DNA of 10,283 nucleotides, taken from Methanosarcinales archaeon. GTDB taxonomy: Archaea > Halobacteriota > Methanosarcinia > Methanosarcinales > Methanocomedenaceae. The stretch is taken from assembly GCA_023136155.1 (NCBI GenBank), contig JAGLRT010000163.1, positions 1-10,283 on the forward strand, in the 5' to 3' direction. Within the stretch, counting starts at the first letter, position 1, and the number at the start of each line of letters is the position of its first letter. Below are positions 1 to 6,209 of this stretch, one piece after another. The notes under the pieces were generated by a model that searched no databases, was not told where the DNA came from, and saw only the letters and a list, made by a program, of their open reading frames with translations. The translations under genes and the position numbers were made by a program.

Positions 1-3
1 ATG

Positions 4-19
4 TATAATAAATTTATAA
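4..19 (+). promoter_or_regulatory. Possible TATA-box region for the first membrane-protein gene
   Basis: The window opens with a very AT-rich run; TTTATAA at 13-19 is the best TATA match. Archaeal transcription usually starts about 25 bp downstream, which would be near 40-44. That would give a nearly leaderless message for a GTG start at 44, or a leader of about 20 nt for an ATG start at 62. The upstream context is cut off, so this is tentative. Confidence 0.3.
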
Positions 20-43
20 CCTTTCACAGTATATCATTAAAAT

Positions 44-721
44 GTGAAAGATATCAACTTAATGTTTGAAAAGCAACTATTACATTATCTGCTCCTCATA
101 ATCCTATTGGGTTTAACATATCGTATCAGCAGAACAGGGGATTTTTTCGCAGGCCAGTATTATGGTATCAACACAATAATCTGGTTCTATCTTTCAATTG
201 CTTTTCCTGTAATACACCAGGTTTATGTGTGGTTTTGCTGGAGGATTCAACTGCATTATTCCCTGGTCACGAAGATATTTGGCACCCTTGGATTTACTTA
301 TTATTCAATCGGTTTTTTTACGTTAGCTCTTGTTAGGATTATTTTTGTGGTCATCTTAGCCATAGCCAACAGGAACTCATTCAATTTTAACCAGTTTTCA
401 CTGAATATCCTGGCACTTATCATTGCCATATTGGCTGTTTATCTATTTTATTCGGTGGGCAGGTATTTCAAGGTAAAACGTGCCTTGGGCATTGACCATT
501 TTGACATTTCCTATAGTGGCAGGCCACTTGTAAAGGAAGGAATATACAGATTTGTCGATAATGGGATGTACATGTTCGGAGTAGCAATAATCTGGATACC
601 GGGGCTTATGTATGCATCCAAAGCTGCCCTGCTGTCTGCCCTATTTACTCATCTTTACATCTGGGTTCATTATTATTGCACAGAGAAACCTGACATGAAG
701 AGAATTTATACGGTGGACTGA
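44..721 (+). CDS. Multi-pass membrane protein, PEMT/ICMT-like methyltransferase family (divergent)
   Basis: This 225-residue protein is strongly hydrophobic, with likely membrane segments near residues 11-27, 43-65, 84-108, 118-137 and 176-209. Its C-terminal part follows the plan of the phospholipid/isoprenylcysteine methyltransferase families: a basic stretch, then EGIYRFVDNGMYMFG (165-179), two membrane segments and an acidic/basic end TEKPDMKRIY (213-222). Family members use S-adenosylmethionine to methylate membrane lipids or prenyl-cysteines. Here the usual R-H-P-x-Y motif reads V-D-N-G-M-Y, so His and Pro are missing and activity is uncertain. The start is ambiguous: GTG at 44 is the longest option, but ATG at 62 gives 219 residues beginning MFEKQLL and fits a TATA box near 16 better. 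Neither has a clear ribosome binding site. Function is inferred from motif layout only; a general membrane protein of unknown role is the alternative. Confidence 0.6.
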   Translation: MKDINLMFEKQLLHYLLLIILLGLTYRISRTGDFFAGQYYGINTIIWFYLSIAFPVIHQVYVWFCWRIQLHYSLVTKIFGTLGFTYYSIGFFTLALVRIIFVVILAIANRNSFNFNQFSLNILALIIAILAVYLFYSVGRYFKVKRALGIDHFDISYSGRPLVKEGIYRFVDNGMYMFGVAIIWIPGLMYASKAALLSALFTHLYIWVHYYCTEKPDMKRIYTVD

Positions 722-730
722 TTTAACAAA

Positions 731-740
731 AACCTTTATC
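731..740 (+). promoter_or_regulatory. Possible TATA box for the U32 gene
   Basis: CTTTATC at 734-740, preceded by an A-rich stretch that could serve as the TFB recognition element, lies in the 50-bp gap upstream of the U32 gene. A start about 25 bp downstream (near 762) would leave a leader of roughly 10 nt, which fits the lack of a Shine-Dalgarno site before the ATG at 772. Confidence 0.35.
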
Positions 741-771
741 ATCCTCTCTCTCCATAAACCCCCCGGCAAAC

Positions 772-1827
772 ATGAAAAAGAAACTCTACGTACCTCACCC
801 CGGACATTTTGAAGGGCTGGCGCAGTTACTGGCCAGCTCCAAAGACATTTATTCGATTTACATGGCAGGTTCTCCGGATTACATAGGCACAGGCCGCGTC
901 AATCTTGGGCATGCAAGTCTTGAAGAAATCGCCAAACATACCCAGTATTGCCACAATAAAGGTGTCAAGATAGAAATGGTACTGAACAGTTCGTGCATGG
1001 GCGGCCAGCAGTTGACTACTGAAGGTTACAATCTCTTACATTGGTACCTTTCAAATCTGGAAGACATCGGTGTGGACACAGTTGTGGTGGCAGATCCTTA
1101 TCTGGTGGAGATGTTAGATCAGGAGTTCAATATACCGTCTGTAGTCAGTGTATTGGCATTTGTGGATAGCCCCCAAAAGGCTGAGTTCTACGAACAATTG
1201 GGTGCTTCGTCCATTGTGGTAGACTCGAACGTTAACCGTCATTTTGATGTACTGGAAGCTATCAAGGATGCAGTTGACTGCGAACTCAAACTGCTTGTCA
1301 ATGAAGGATGCCTATACCGCTGCCCGTTCAGGTATGCCCATTTCAATTTTTTCTCCCATGTTAACGGACCGCCCCCCCGTCCCAATGTACAGGATGACTA
1401 TTATTATTACAAGTGTCTCACGATGCGCATCAACGACCCGTCCCTTATTATCAAATCACCATTTATCAGGCCAGAAGACCTTGAGGAATATGCTCACATT
1501 ACAGATGTTTTTAAGATAGGGGGACGCTCCCATTTATTGAACTGGATACTGAATTGTGTAGACGCTTATGCTAATGAGAGTTATGACGGCAACCTGATGG
1601 ACCTGATGGACTGCCCGAAGGATCTTATTGACCTTTTCAACATTCCTAACAAAGCCCTGGACGGTGCTATCCAGCAGTGGAAGACGCACAGTACTGTGTG
1701 CCACACCTGTGGATATTGTCAGCGCCTGTCAGATAAGGTTACGCAGATGTATAGCCGCATGGGTACTCCTGATGAAAAGCTTGAGCAATGGACTACATTA
1801 ACAAAAAAAGGGATTGATACATTATGA
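772..1827 (+). CDS. U32 peptidase-family protein with Fe-S-type cysteines
   Basis: This 351-residue protein has the (beta/alpha) layout of the U32 family. The N-terminus looks for 'GHFEGLAQLL', followed by alternating strands and helices (IEMVLNSSC 67-75; DTVVVADP 102-109; SSIVVDSN 146-153). The family-defining motif NEGCLYRCPFRYAH sits at 177-190. Cysteines 180 and 184, Cys215, and CHTCGYC (310, 313, 316) are well placed to hold a cluster or metal. U32 members studied in bacteria, such as UbiU/UbiV, TrhP and RlhA, act in hydroxylation of ubiquinone precursors or RNA rather than as simple proteases, and UbiU/V bind 4Fe-4S. An archaeal RNA- or cofactor-modifying role is therefore plausible, but the substrate is unknown. 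The stop codon overlaps the next start (ATGA), pointing to translational coupling. No Shine-Dalgarno site precedes the ATG. The family call is firm; the reaction is not. Confidence 0.85.
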   Translation: MKKKLYVPHPGHFEGLAQLLASSKDIYSIYMAGSPDYIGTGRVNLGHASLEEIAKHTQYCHNKGVKIEMVLNSSCMGGQQLTTEGYNLLHWYLSNLEDIGVDTVVVADPYLVEMLDQEFNIPSVVSVLAFVDSPQKAEFYEQLGASSIVVDSNVNRHFDVLEAIKDAVDCELKLLVNEGCLYRCPFRYAHFNFFSHVNGPPPRPNVQDDYYYYKCLTMRINDPSLIIKSPFIRPEDLEEYAHITDVFKIGGRSHLLNWILNCVDAYANESYDGNLMDLMDCPKDLIDLFNIPNKALDGAIQQWKTHSTVCHTCGYCQRLSDKVTQMYSRMGTPDEKLEQWTTLTKKGIDTL

Positions 1828-2210
1828 CCCTGGATAATCTTCTAAAAACAAGAGCTAACATGGAGGAACGTATCAGGCAGCTTATTGGTCGGGCAGCAAT
1901 GGTTATTGAACTTGACCTGTTTGCACTTCCCTGCGGCTGTTCGGGATACACAGCCAATACACGTGGCCTGGCTTTGGACGACCTGGAAGTGTTTGAGGAA
2001 CATTTTCTCAAACAATTAAAGGAAAGTGCTGAAGCTGTGGGTGTATCCCCGGGTTTTGTATTTGCCAGGATTATTCCGGGCACGCAGGAGATAGCTGCCC
2101 TGAATGTGCGTGAACTATGCCCCCGCTGTTATTCGGATTTTGCCGCAACCAGCGGAAAAAGACCCAGACCTGACATTTATATATTTCATCTTGTAAAACG
2201 GAAACGGTAG
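1824..2210 (+). CDS. Small conserved-looking protein with two cysteine pairs, coupled to the U32 gene
   Basis: This 128-residue soluble protein begins inside the stop codon of the U32 gene (ATGA, 1824-1827), so the two are almost certainly co-translated. The N-terminal third is helical and charged (residues 1-24). Cysteines come in two pairs: LPCGCSG (Cys37, Cys39) and LCPRCYSD (Cys99, Cys102). The four could bind zinc or an Fe-S cluster, although a C-x-C pair is not the classic zinc-ribbon knuckle. The C-terminus is basic (LVKRKR). I do not recognise a characterised family; it resembles the small DUF proteins of methanogen genomes, but I cannot name one safely. The coupling suggests it works with the U32 protein, perhaps as a metal-binding or RNA-binding partner. 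This is inference. Confidence 0.7.
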   Translation: MTLDNLLKTRANMEERIRQLIGRAAMVIELDLFALPCGCSGYTANTRGLALDDLEVFEEHFLKQLKESAEAVGVSPGFVFARIIPGTQEIAALNVRELCPRCYSDFAATSGKRPRPDIYIFHLVKRKR

Positions 2211-2238
2211 TACGATAATATTTCCATATCAGAAAATT

Positions 2239-2262
2239 AAATATATATTGACATATATATTT
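2239..2262 (+). repeat. Perfect AT-rich inverted repeat (10-bp arms, 4-nt spacer)
   Basis: Arms AAATATATAT (2239-2248) and ATATATATTT (2253-2262) flank the spacer TGAC. It lies 29 bp after the four-cysteine gene and 144 bp before the likely start of the surface-protein gene. It could be an operator for a dimeric repressor, a double (bidirectional) TATA element, or a cruciform-prone site. It is too AT-rich to be a strong terminator hairpin. Confidence 0.6.
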
Positions 2263-2311
2263 GATGGCGGATAGATGTGCAAAGTTTAATCACTATATAT
2301 TGGACATCATA

Positions 2312-2328
2312 ACACAAAATTTATATTA
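2312..2328 (+). promoter_or_regulatory. Probable promoter of the surface protein/CetZ-like operon
   Basis: TTTATATTA at 2320-2328, preceded by an A-rich ACACAAAA at 2312-2319 that could be the TFB recognition element, is the best TATA box before the surface-protein gene. A start about 25 bp downstream (near 2350) gives a leader of about 55 nt containing the GAGGGG ribosome binding site. A second TATA-like run (CACTATATAT, 2291-2300) and the inverted repeat at 2239-2262 lie upstream and could be alternative or regulatory elements. Confidence 0.5.
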
Positions 2329-2390
2329 ATAAAAAATCGTTATTGGTAATGATTTAATAAATGCACGAACGAAGTAATTACTGTGTTATT

Positions 2391-2396
2391 GAGGGG
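2391..2396 (+). promoter_or_regulatory. Shine-Dalgarno site deciding a TTG start
   Basis: GAGGGG lies 9 nt before TTG at 2406. Starting there gives a textbook signal peptide beginning MKKNRIVG, whereas the longer ATG start at 2361 adds 15 polar residues before it and has no ribosome binding site. This makes TTG 2406 the preferred start. Confidence 0.65.
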
Positions 2397-2405
2397 ATAT
2401 CTAAA

Positions 2406-3644
2406 TTGAAAAAAAACCGAATTGTAGGATATAGCCTGTTATTGTTTTTCTTCCTAATTTTGTTAACGGGCAGTGTAAGTGCTGAATCCAAAACAATAAA
2501 TACTGAAATTTCTGCGAGTTCCACGAGTGGAGATGGCTATCAGATAAATAATTATGTTGTACAGATTACTTTTATTAGAGAGTCGCGGGCAATAATAGAT
2601 TTGTATGAGCTTAAAGAATCTGGAGATTCAATTAAGTTAGATTTCACAACATTTTCAGATCAAGTTGCTACTTATAAAGTAGGGGAAGGAACAATAGTAG
2701 TAAAAGAGGTCAACACTACTACCTCTAAAACTTTGGTAGAAATTATAGTGACTGATATTACAGTAGAATATCAAAAATACATAGACGGTGGAGTTGACCG
2801 TGCTATATACATCGGAGAGCCATCCCTAGAACTTTCAAAAGAAGTGGATAAAACCTCAGCTAACATCGGAGACACCATCAGGGTAACTATCAAGGCCATA
2901 AATTCTGGAAGCGGTACTGCTCAACGCATCAGCATAGACCCAGGTTTTACTCCGGGATTTACATTTAAATCCACCATTTATTCTACTTATCCAACAGAAT
3001 TGCCTGTAGGAACTTCATATACACAGATGTATATCTATGAGGTTGAAGCTGCCAAAGGCGGCACTTTTACTCTCAGTCCTGCTATAGCCACCTATTCTTC
3101 TTCAGTGTTTGAAGATGATTATACTGCACCATCCACTCGGCCAACCGTGACCGTGGCTGAGGAAGCAATAGAAACTTCGAACTTATCTTTTACAATATCG
3201 CAGGACAAAACAGAATTAAAGCGCAATGAAAAGATTACTTTTACAATAAATGTTGAGAATTTAAAAGATGTACCTGCCTCCATGATTAAAATTACTCCCA
3301 TAATTCCTAATAACTTAACGTATCATTCGGGCTCAGAAGACATCGACATGATTAATGAGAAACCGATAATTCAAAAGAGCATATTTGGATCAAGGTATGA
3401 GGGCGAGTATAAATTCACATTCAAAGCTGATAAAGTCGGAGCTAATATTTTAACAGTAAAATTGACATATAATAACGGCGTAGAAGATATATCTCAAGAA
3501 GTGACTTCAGATATGTTCTATGTTGAAAGGGGTAAATATGATTTCATGGCAGAATATCCGATTTATGTTTACATTACTCCGGTTATCATCATAATCGCCA
3601 TAGCTGGTTGGTTGCACTGGAGACGCAGTCAGTTCAGGATGTAA
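2406..3644 (+). CDS. Secreted, C-terminally anchored surface protein with Ig-like/S-layer-type domains
   Basis: From the TTG start the product is 412 residues. A signal peptide covers 1-26 (basic MKKNR, hydrophobic core, VSA cleavage motif). Next come a beta-rich region (about 30-135) and an Ig-like repeat of the CARDB/COG1361 S-layer type (about 139-250; 'LSKEVDKTSANIGDTIRVTI' is its typical opening). A second such domain follows (about 259-372; 'SFTISQDKTELKRNEKITFT'). One membrane helix (386-404) leads to a basic tail, RRSQFRM. The topology is therefore a large extracellular part with a very short cytoplasmic end. Sequons at Asn103, Asn259 and Asn303 could carry N-glycans. An ATG at 2361 would give 427 residues but is less convincing. 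The CetZ-like gene follows after 26 nt and shares the operon, so this may be an envelope partner of a cytoskeletal GTPase. It has lower GC than the helicase operon. Domain calls are by pattern, and the exact ligand is unknown. Confidence 0.75.
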   Translation: MKKNRIVGYSLLLFFFLILLTGSVSAESKTINTEISASSTSGDGYQINNYVVQITFIRESRAIIDLYELKESGDSIKLDFTTFSDQVATYKVGEGTIVVKEVNTTTSKTLVEIIVTDITVEYQKYIDGGVDRAIYIGEPSLELSKEVDKTSANIGDTIRVTIKAINSGSGTAQRISIDPGFTPGFTFKSTIYSTYPTELPVGTSYTQMYIYEVEAAKGGTFTLSPAIATYSSSVFEDDYTAPSTRPTVTVAEEAIETSNLSFTISQDKTELKRNEKITFTINVENLKDVPASMIKITPIIPNNLTYHSGSEDIDMINEKPIIQKSIFGSRYEGEYKFTFKADKVGANILTVKLTYNNGVEDISQEVTSDMFYVERGKYDFMAEYPIYVYITPVIIIIAIAGWLHWRRSQFRM

Positions 3645-3656
3645 AAAATGAGATTC

Positions 3657-3663
3657 AGGAGGA
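3657..3663 (+). promoter_or_regulatory. Strong Shine-Dalgarno site fixing a TTG start for the CetZ-like gene
   Basis: AGGAGGA lies 7 nt upstream of TTG at 3671, with no ATG in between. The alternative ATG at 3686 (codon 6) would cut into the first beta strand (VLMVGAG) of the GTPase, so the TTG start is well supported. Confidence 0.8.
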
Positions 3664-3670
3664 TTTTTAA

Positions 3671-4774
3671 TTGTTAAATGTATTGATGGTTGGGGCCGGT
3701 CAGTGTGGCAACAGAATTTTGGACGCTGTCAATCGGGAAGCCTTTGGTGGCGGTAAGTTCTCTAAATATTATTCTCGCCAGAAATTCCCCTCAAGGGTCG
3801 AGACTATAGCAGTAAACACCGCTATAAATGACCTGAAGGAAATGCATTATACAAAAGCTAAGGACCGAATCCATATCCCTAACCTGCACGGTGTAGGTGC
3901 AAACCGCATTGTGGGTAAGCAGTGTTTTATTGACAACAAGGACCTTATAATGAGGAACATCTCAGAAAGGGGGGAGTTTGATGTTGGTTTTGTCATCACT
4001 TCGACTTCAGGCGGTACAGGCTCATCATTTAGCCCGCTGTTAATAAAAGAATTAAAGGGTAAATATGATTTTCCGATTTATTCTGTAGTAGTCCTGCCTT
4101 TCAGGGAAGAAGGTACAATATATCTCCAAAACTCTGCATTTTGTCTAAAGGAAATGTATGACAGTGGAGCTGATGGTATAATACTGGCAGATAACCAGTT
4201 CCTGAAAGATGTTGGTGGGGACATAAAGAGTGCCTATGACGGCATAAACAACATGGTAGCTGAACGGTTATTGTTTTTACTTGAAGCACTGGATAGTGAG
4301 ATGATGATGGTCACTGATCTGGGTGATTTCCAAACGGTAATGTCGGGAGGAGCTGGTTTTGCCACGATTGGATTTGCTAAGGGCGATGGGAGTAACACAA
4401 TTCGTTCAGTCATACACGACAGTCTTTCTCCCAGCGGTCTGCTGTTCTCATCAAATGTTTTTGAAGAAGGCAGCAGGGCGATGATAATCATGAGAGGAGA
4501 CCGCAAATATATGAGCATTGATGACATTTCCAGTGAGATTGACAAACTGGCATCTCATATCGGTCATGTGTTCAAAGGGGTTATTGTCCGAAACGGAGAG
4601 TTACCAAAAGTCCTTTCTGTATTAACGCTGGAAAGCACATCAGAACTTGAGAACCTGTACGCTCTTGCGGTCGAAGCCATCCAGATAGAAAAAGATAAAC
4701 GTGAACGGATGGATATACGAAAAGAAGCGGATGCAACGTTCTCAATGATCGAGGGACTGGAACCACAGTACTAA
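3671..4774 (+). CDS. CetZ-like tubulin/FtsZ-superfamily GTPase
   Basis: This 367-residue cytoplasmic GTPase carries all the main nucleotide loops: T1 GAGQCGN (8-14), T3 AVNTAIND (47-54), HGVGANRIVG (73-82), T4 SGGTGSS (113-119), a T5 region with VVVLPF..EE (139-147), and the guanine-contacting YDGIN (189-193). The T7 loop TDLGDF keeps the acidic pair Asp216 and Asp219 that drives GTP hydrolysis across the next subunit. The HGVGA and DNQ/YDxIN pattern matches the CetZ branch better than cell-division FtsZ, while GQCGN recalls tubulin. The last glycine of the usual GGTGSG is Ser119. The acidic, flexible C-terminal tail that FtsZ uses to bind FtsA or SepF is not seen; the protein ends in a charged helix and GLEPQY. 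CetZ proteins control cell shape in haloarchaea; the role here is unknown. It is the second gene of an operon with a surface-anchored protein. Family is confident, subfamily moderately so. Confidence 0.88.
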   Translation: MLNVLMVGAGQCGNRILDAVNREAFGGGKFSKYYSRQKFPSRVETIAVNTAINDLKEMHYTKAKDRIHIPNLHGVGANRIVGKQCFIDNKDLIMRNISERGEFDVGFVITSTSGGTGSSFSPLLIKELKGKYDFPIYSVVVLPFREEGTIYLQNSAFCLKEMYDSGADGIILADNQFLKDVGGDIKSAYDGINNMVAERLLFLLEALDSEMMMVTDLGDFQTVMSGGAGFATIGFAKGDGSNTIRSVIHDSLSPSGLLFSSNVFEEGSRAMIIMRGDRKYMSIDDISSEIDKLASHIGHVFKGVIVRNGELPKVLSVLTLESTSELENLYALAVEAIQIEKDKRERMDIRKEADATFSMIEGLEPQY

Positions 4775-4778
4775 AACT

Positions 4779-4812
4779 GGAATAACCATTGACCTTGAAT
4801 GGTCTTTATTCC
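4779..4812 (+). terminator. Hairpin just downstream of the CetZ-like gene
   Basis: GGAATAACCATT (4779-4790) can pair with AATGG (4798-4802) and TTATTCC (4806-4812) around the loop GACCTTG, leaving a three-base bulge TCT. It begins 4 nt after the stop codon. A T-tract (4859-4865) follows some distance later and may be the actual archaeal termination signal, with the hairpin protecting the mRNA 3' end. Confidence 0.5.
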
Positions 4813-4858
4813 ATTGCAGATCTGACCTAATAAATGAGTATAGAGTGAATTTAGGTTG

Positions 4859-4865
4859 TTTTTTT
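4859..4865 (+). terminator. T-tract, likely archaeal termination signal
   Basis: Seven consecutive T residues lie in the 143-bp gap between the CetZ-like gene and the next operon, downstream of the hairpin. Archaeal RNA polymerase terminates mainly at such U-runs. It sits just upstream of the TATA-like elements of the next gene. Confidence 0.4.
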
Positions 4866-4870
4866 AAAAA

Positions 4871-4899
4871 GCTTTATTAAATTAAAAGACCATATATAG
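4871..4899 (+). promoter_or_regulatory. Promoter region of the regulator/helicase operon
   Basis: Two TATA-like elements precede the ATG at 4918: CTTTATTAAATT (about 4872-4883) and CATATATAG (4891-4899). The first would place the transcript start near 4904, including the GAGGT (4905-4909) ribosome binding site 8 nt before the ATG. The second would give an almost leaderless message. The first is more consistent with a usable Shine-Dalgarno site. Confidence 0.45.
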
Positions 4900-4917
4900 C
4901 TAAAGAGGTTAATATAA

Positions 4918-5427
4918 ATGGGTAAACGAACTCGCATTATTAATGATCCTTCGGATCTCGTTCCATTGTTACGTACTTTTGGGTCCGATACTCACAAGAA
5001 AGTTTTTGACCATCTTCTGGTGGATTGGTACACCAAAGAAGAGCTTATGGAAATGCTCAGTTTTGAAGTGGAAGAAAGTCTTACAATTTTGAAGAAGAGT
5101 GGTTTAATTGAAAGCAAGTGGAGGATGCCTGAACCAGGAAAAACACCCACAAAAGAATATCATACTTCCTATTCTAAGATACAGGTGAACTTCCAATGTT
5201 CTATTGAAGATCTTGCCGACCTGCTAATGATATCGTTTACTTCTGACGACGATATAAGGAATATTATGGAACTGATTGAAACTGAAGTGGTCAATGGTAA
5301 CCAGTCTATGACTGGTCTGTCAAGGGCAGTGGGAACAAGTCCGTTATATTTGAGAGGTATCGCACGTCGTTCCAATAAATTACTTGTTAAAGGTCAGAGA
5401 ATCGAATTTGTCGGTGCTCTTGAATGA
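4918..5427 (+). CDS. Winged-helix (ArsR-like) transcriptional regulator
   Basis: This 169-residue cytoplasmic protein has a winged-helix domain at about 17-90: 'LLRTFGSDTHKKVFDHLL' as the first helices, 'TKEELMEMLSFEVEESLTILKKSGLIE' as the helix-turn-helix, then a wing with KEYHTSYSKI. This is typical of archaeal ArsR-like regulators. A helical acidic linker follows (95-125), then a second helix-turn-helix-like segment (128-168, 'MTGLSRAVGTSPLYLRGIARRSNKLLV'), so it may contact DNA or a partner twice. No metal-binding cysteine pattern is present; Cys94 is the only cysteine. The gene ends in an ATGA overlap with the next regulator, and that gene likewise overlaps the helicase, so all three are probably made together. 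The regulated targets cannot be read from the sequence. Confidence 0.75.
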   Translation: MGKRTRIINDPSDLVPLLRTFGSDTHKKVFDHLLVDWYTKEELMEMLSFEVEESLTILKKSGLIESKWRMPEPGKTPTKEYHTSYSKIQVNFQCSIEDLADLLMISFTSDDDIRNIMELIETEVVNGNQSMTGLSRAVGTSPLYLRGIARRSNKLLVKGQRIEFVGALE

Positions 5428-6209
5428 TAGACTTACTTCATAGCAAAAAAGAAAGCACTAAATTTCAAATCCTTGTGGAAATCGCGGCACACCAGCCAAA
5501 TGTACGCCAGAGGGAGATTGCTGATAAGGTAGGTATAACTCCCCAGGCAGTTTCAGAATATATCAAAGAACTTACAGATGAAGGGTTGATTTTTTCTGAC
5601 GGCAGGGTACGATATAAAGTTACCAAAAATGGGATTGAATGGGTACTTGAGCGTACAGCTGAGTTGAAGCGTTATTCCAAATACGTAATGGAAGACATCA
5701 TAAACCATGTGTCTGTATGGACTGCCATTGCGGATGAGGATAATTATGCCGGCCAGAAAATATCAATTGTGATGCGTAAGGGATTATTGTATGCTACAAC
5801 TTACCAGGATGGTTCTGCGAGTGGTGTCTTAACTTCAGATGTAAAAGCAGGCGAAGATGTAGGAGTGACTGATCTACATGGTATGATAAAGCTGGATGAT
5901 GTAAAGATTACCGTATGCAAAGTTCCAAGAGTGGAACGAGGCGGTTCCAGAAATGTTAATCTGGATATGTTGCGTGAACTTACCAGGGATGCAAGTTATC
6001 TATGTGTGCTTGGTGTGGAATCCTTGATTGCATTGCGTAGTATAGGTAGGGAACCCAATATTATGTTCGGGACCAAGGAATCGGTGGTGGAGGCAGCTTT
6101 CCATGGTTTATCTTCTGTTGTGGTATCTGTGGATGAAGAAGTACCTCAACTATTGAACAGGCTTGAATCCGAAGGTCTGTCGTATGACCTTTATGACCTT
6201 CGTAAATGA
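5424..6209 (+). CDS. MarR-like winged-helix regulator with conserved archaeal C-terminal domain
   Basis: This 261-residue protein starts inside the previous gene's stop codon (ATGA, 5424-5427). Residues 12-83 form a clear winged helix: 'FQILVEIAAHQPNVRQREIADKVGITPQAVSEYIKELTDEGLI', with TPQAVSEYIKEL as the recognition helix and a short wing (FSDGRVRYKVT). The rest has no enzyme motif. It holds a small beta-rich part (about 112-175, including 'VLTSDVKAGEDVGVTDLHG') and an alpha/beta part (about 190-258, with 'LGVESLIALRSIGREPNIMFG' split by loops). These could sense a ligand. The architecture matches archaeal 'predicted transcriptional regulator' families (COG1497-like, from memory) that occur beside other information-processing genes. 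Coupling to a helicase suggests a DNA-maintenance or transcription-linked role, but this is inference. Confidence 0.75.
   Translation: MIDLLHSKKESTKFQILVEIAAHQPNVRQREIADKVGITPQAVSEYIKELTDEGLIFSDGRVRYKVTKNGIEWVLERTAELKRYSKYVMEDIINHVSVWTAIADEDNYAGQKISIVMRKGLLYATTYQDGSASGVLTSDVKAGEDVGVTDLHGMIKLDDVKITVCKVPRVERGGSRNVNLDMLRELTRDASYLCVLGVESLIALRSIGREPNIMFGTKESVVEAAFHGLSSVVVSVDEEVPQLLNRLESEGLSYDLYDLRK

Noticed and set aside
1793..2083. Minus-strand 96-codon ORF opposite the four-cysteine gene
   Set aside because: The + strand frame is favoured by the ATGA coupling with the U32 gene and the paired cysteines; the antisense peptide is Ser/Arg-rich without motifs.
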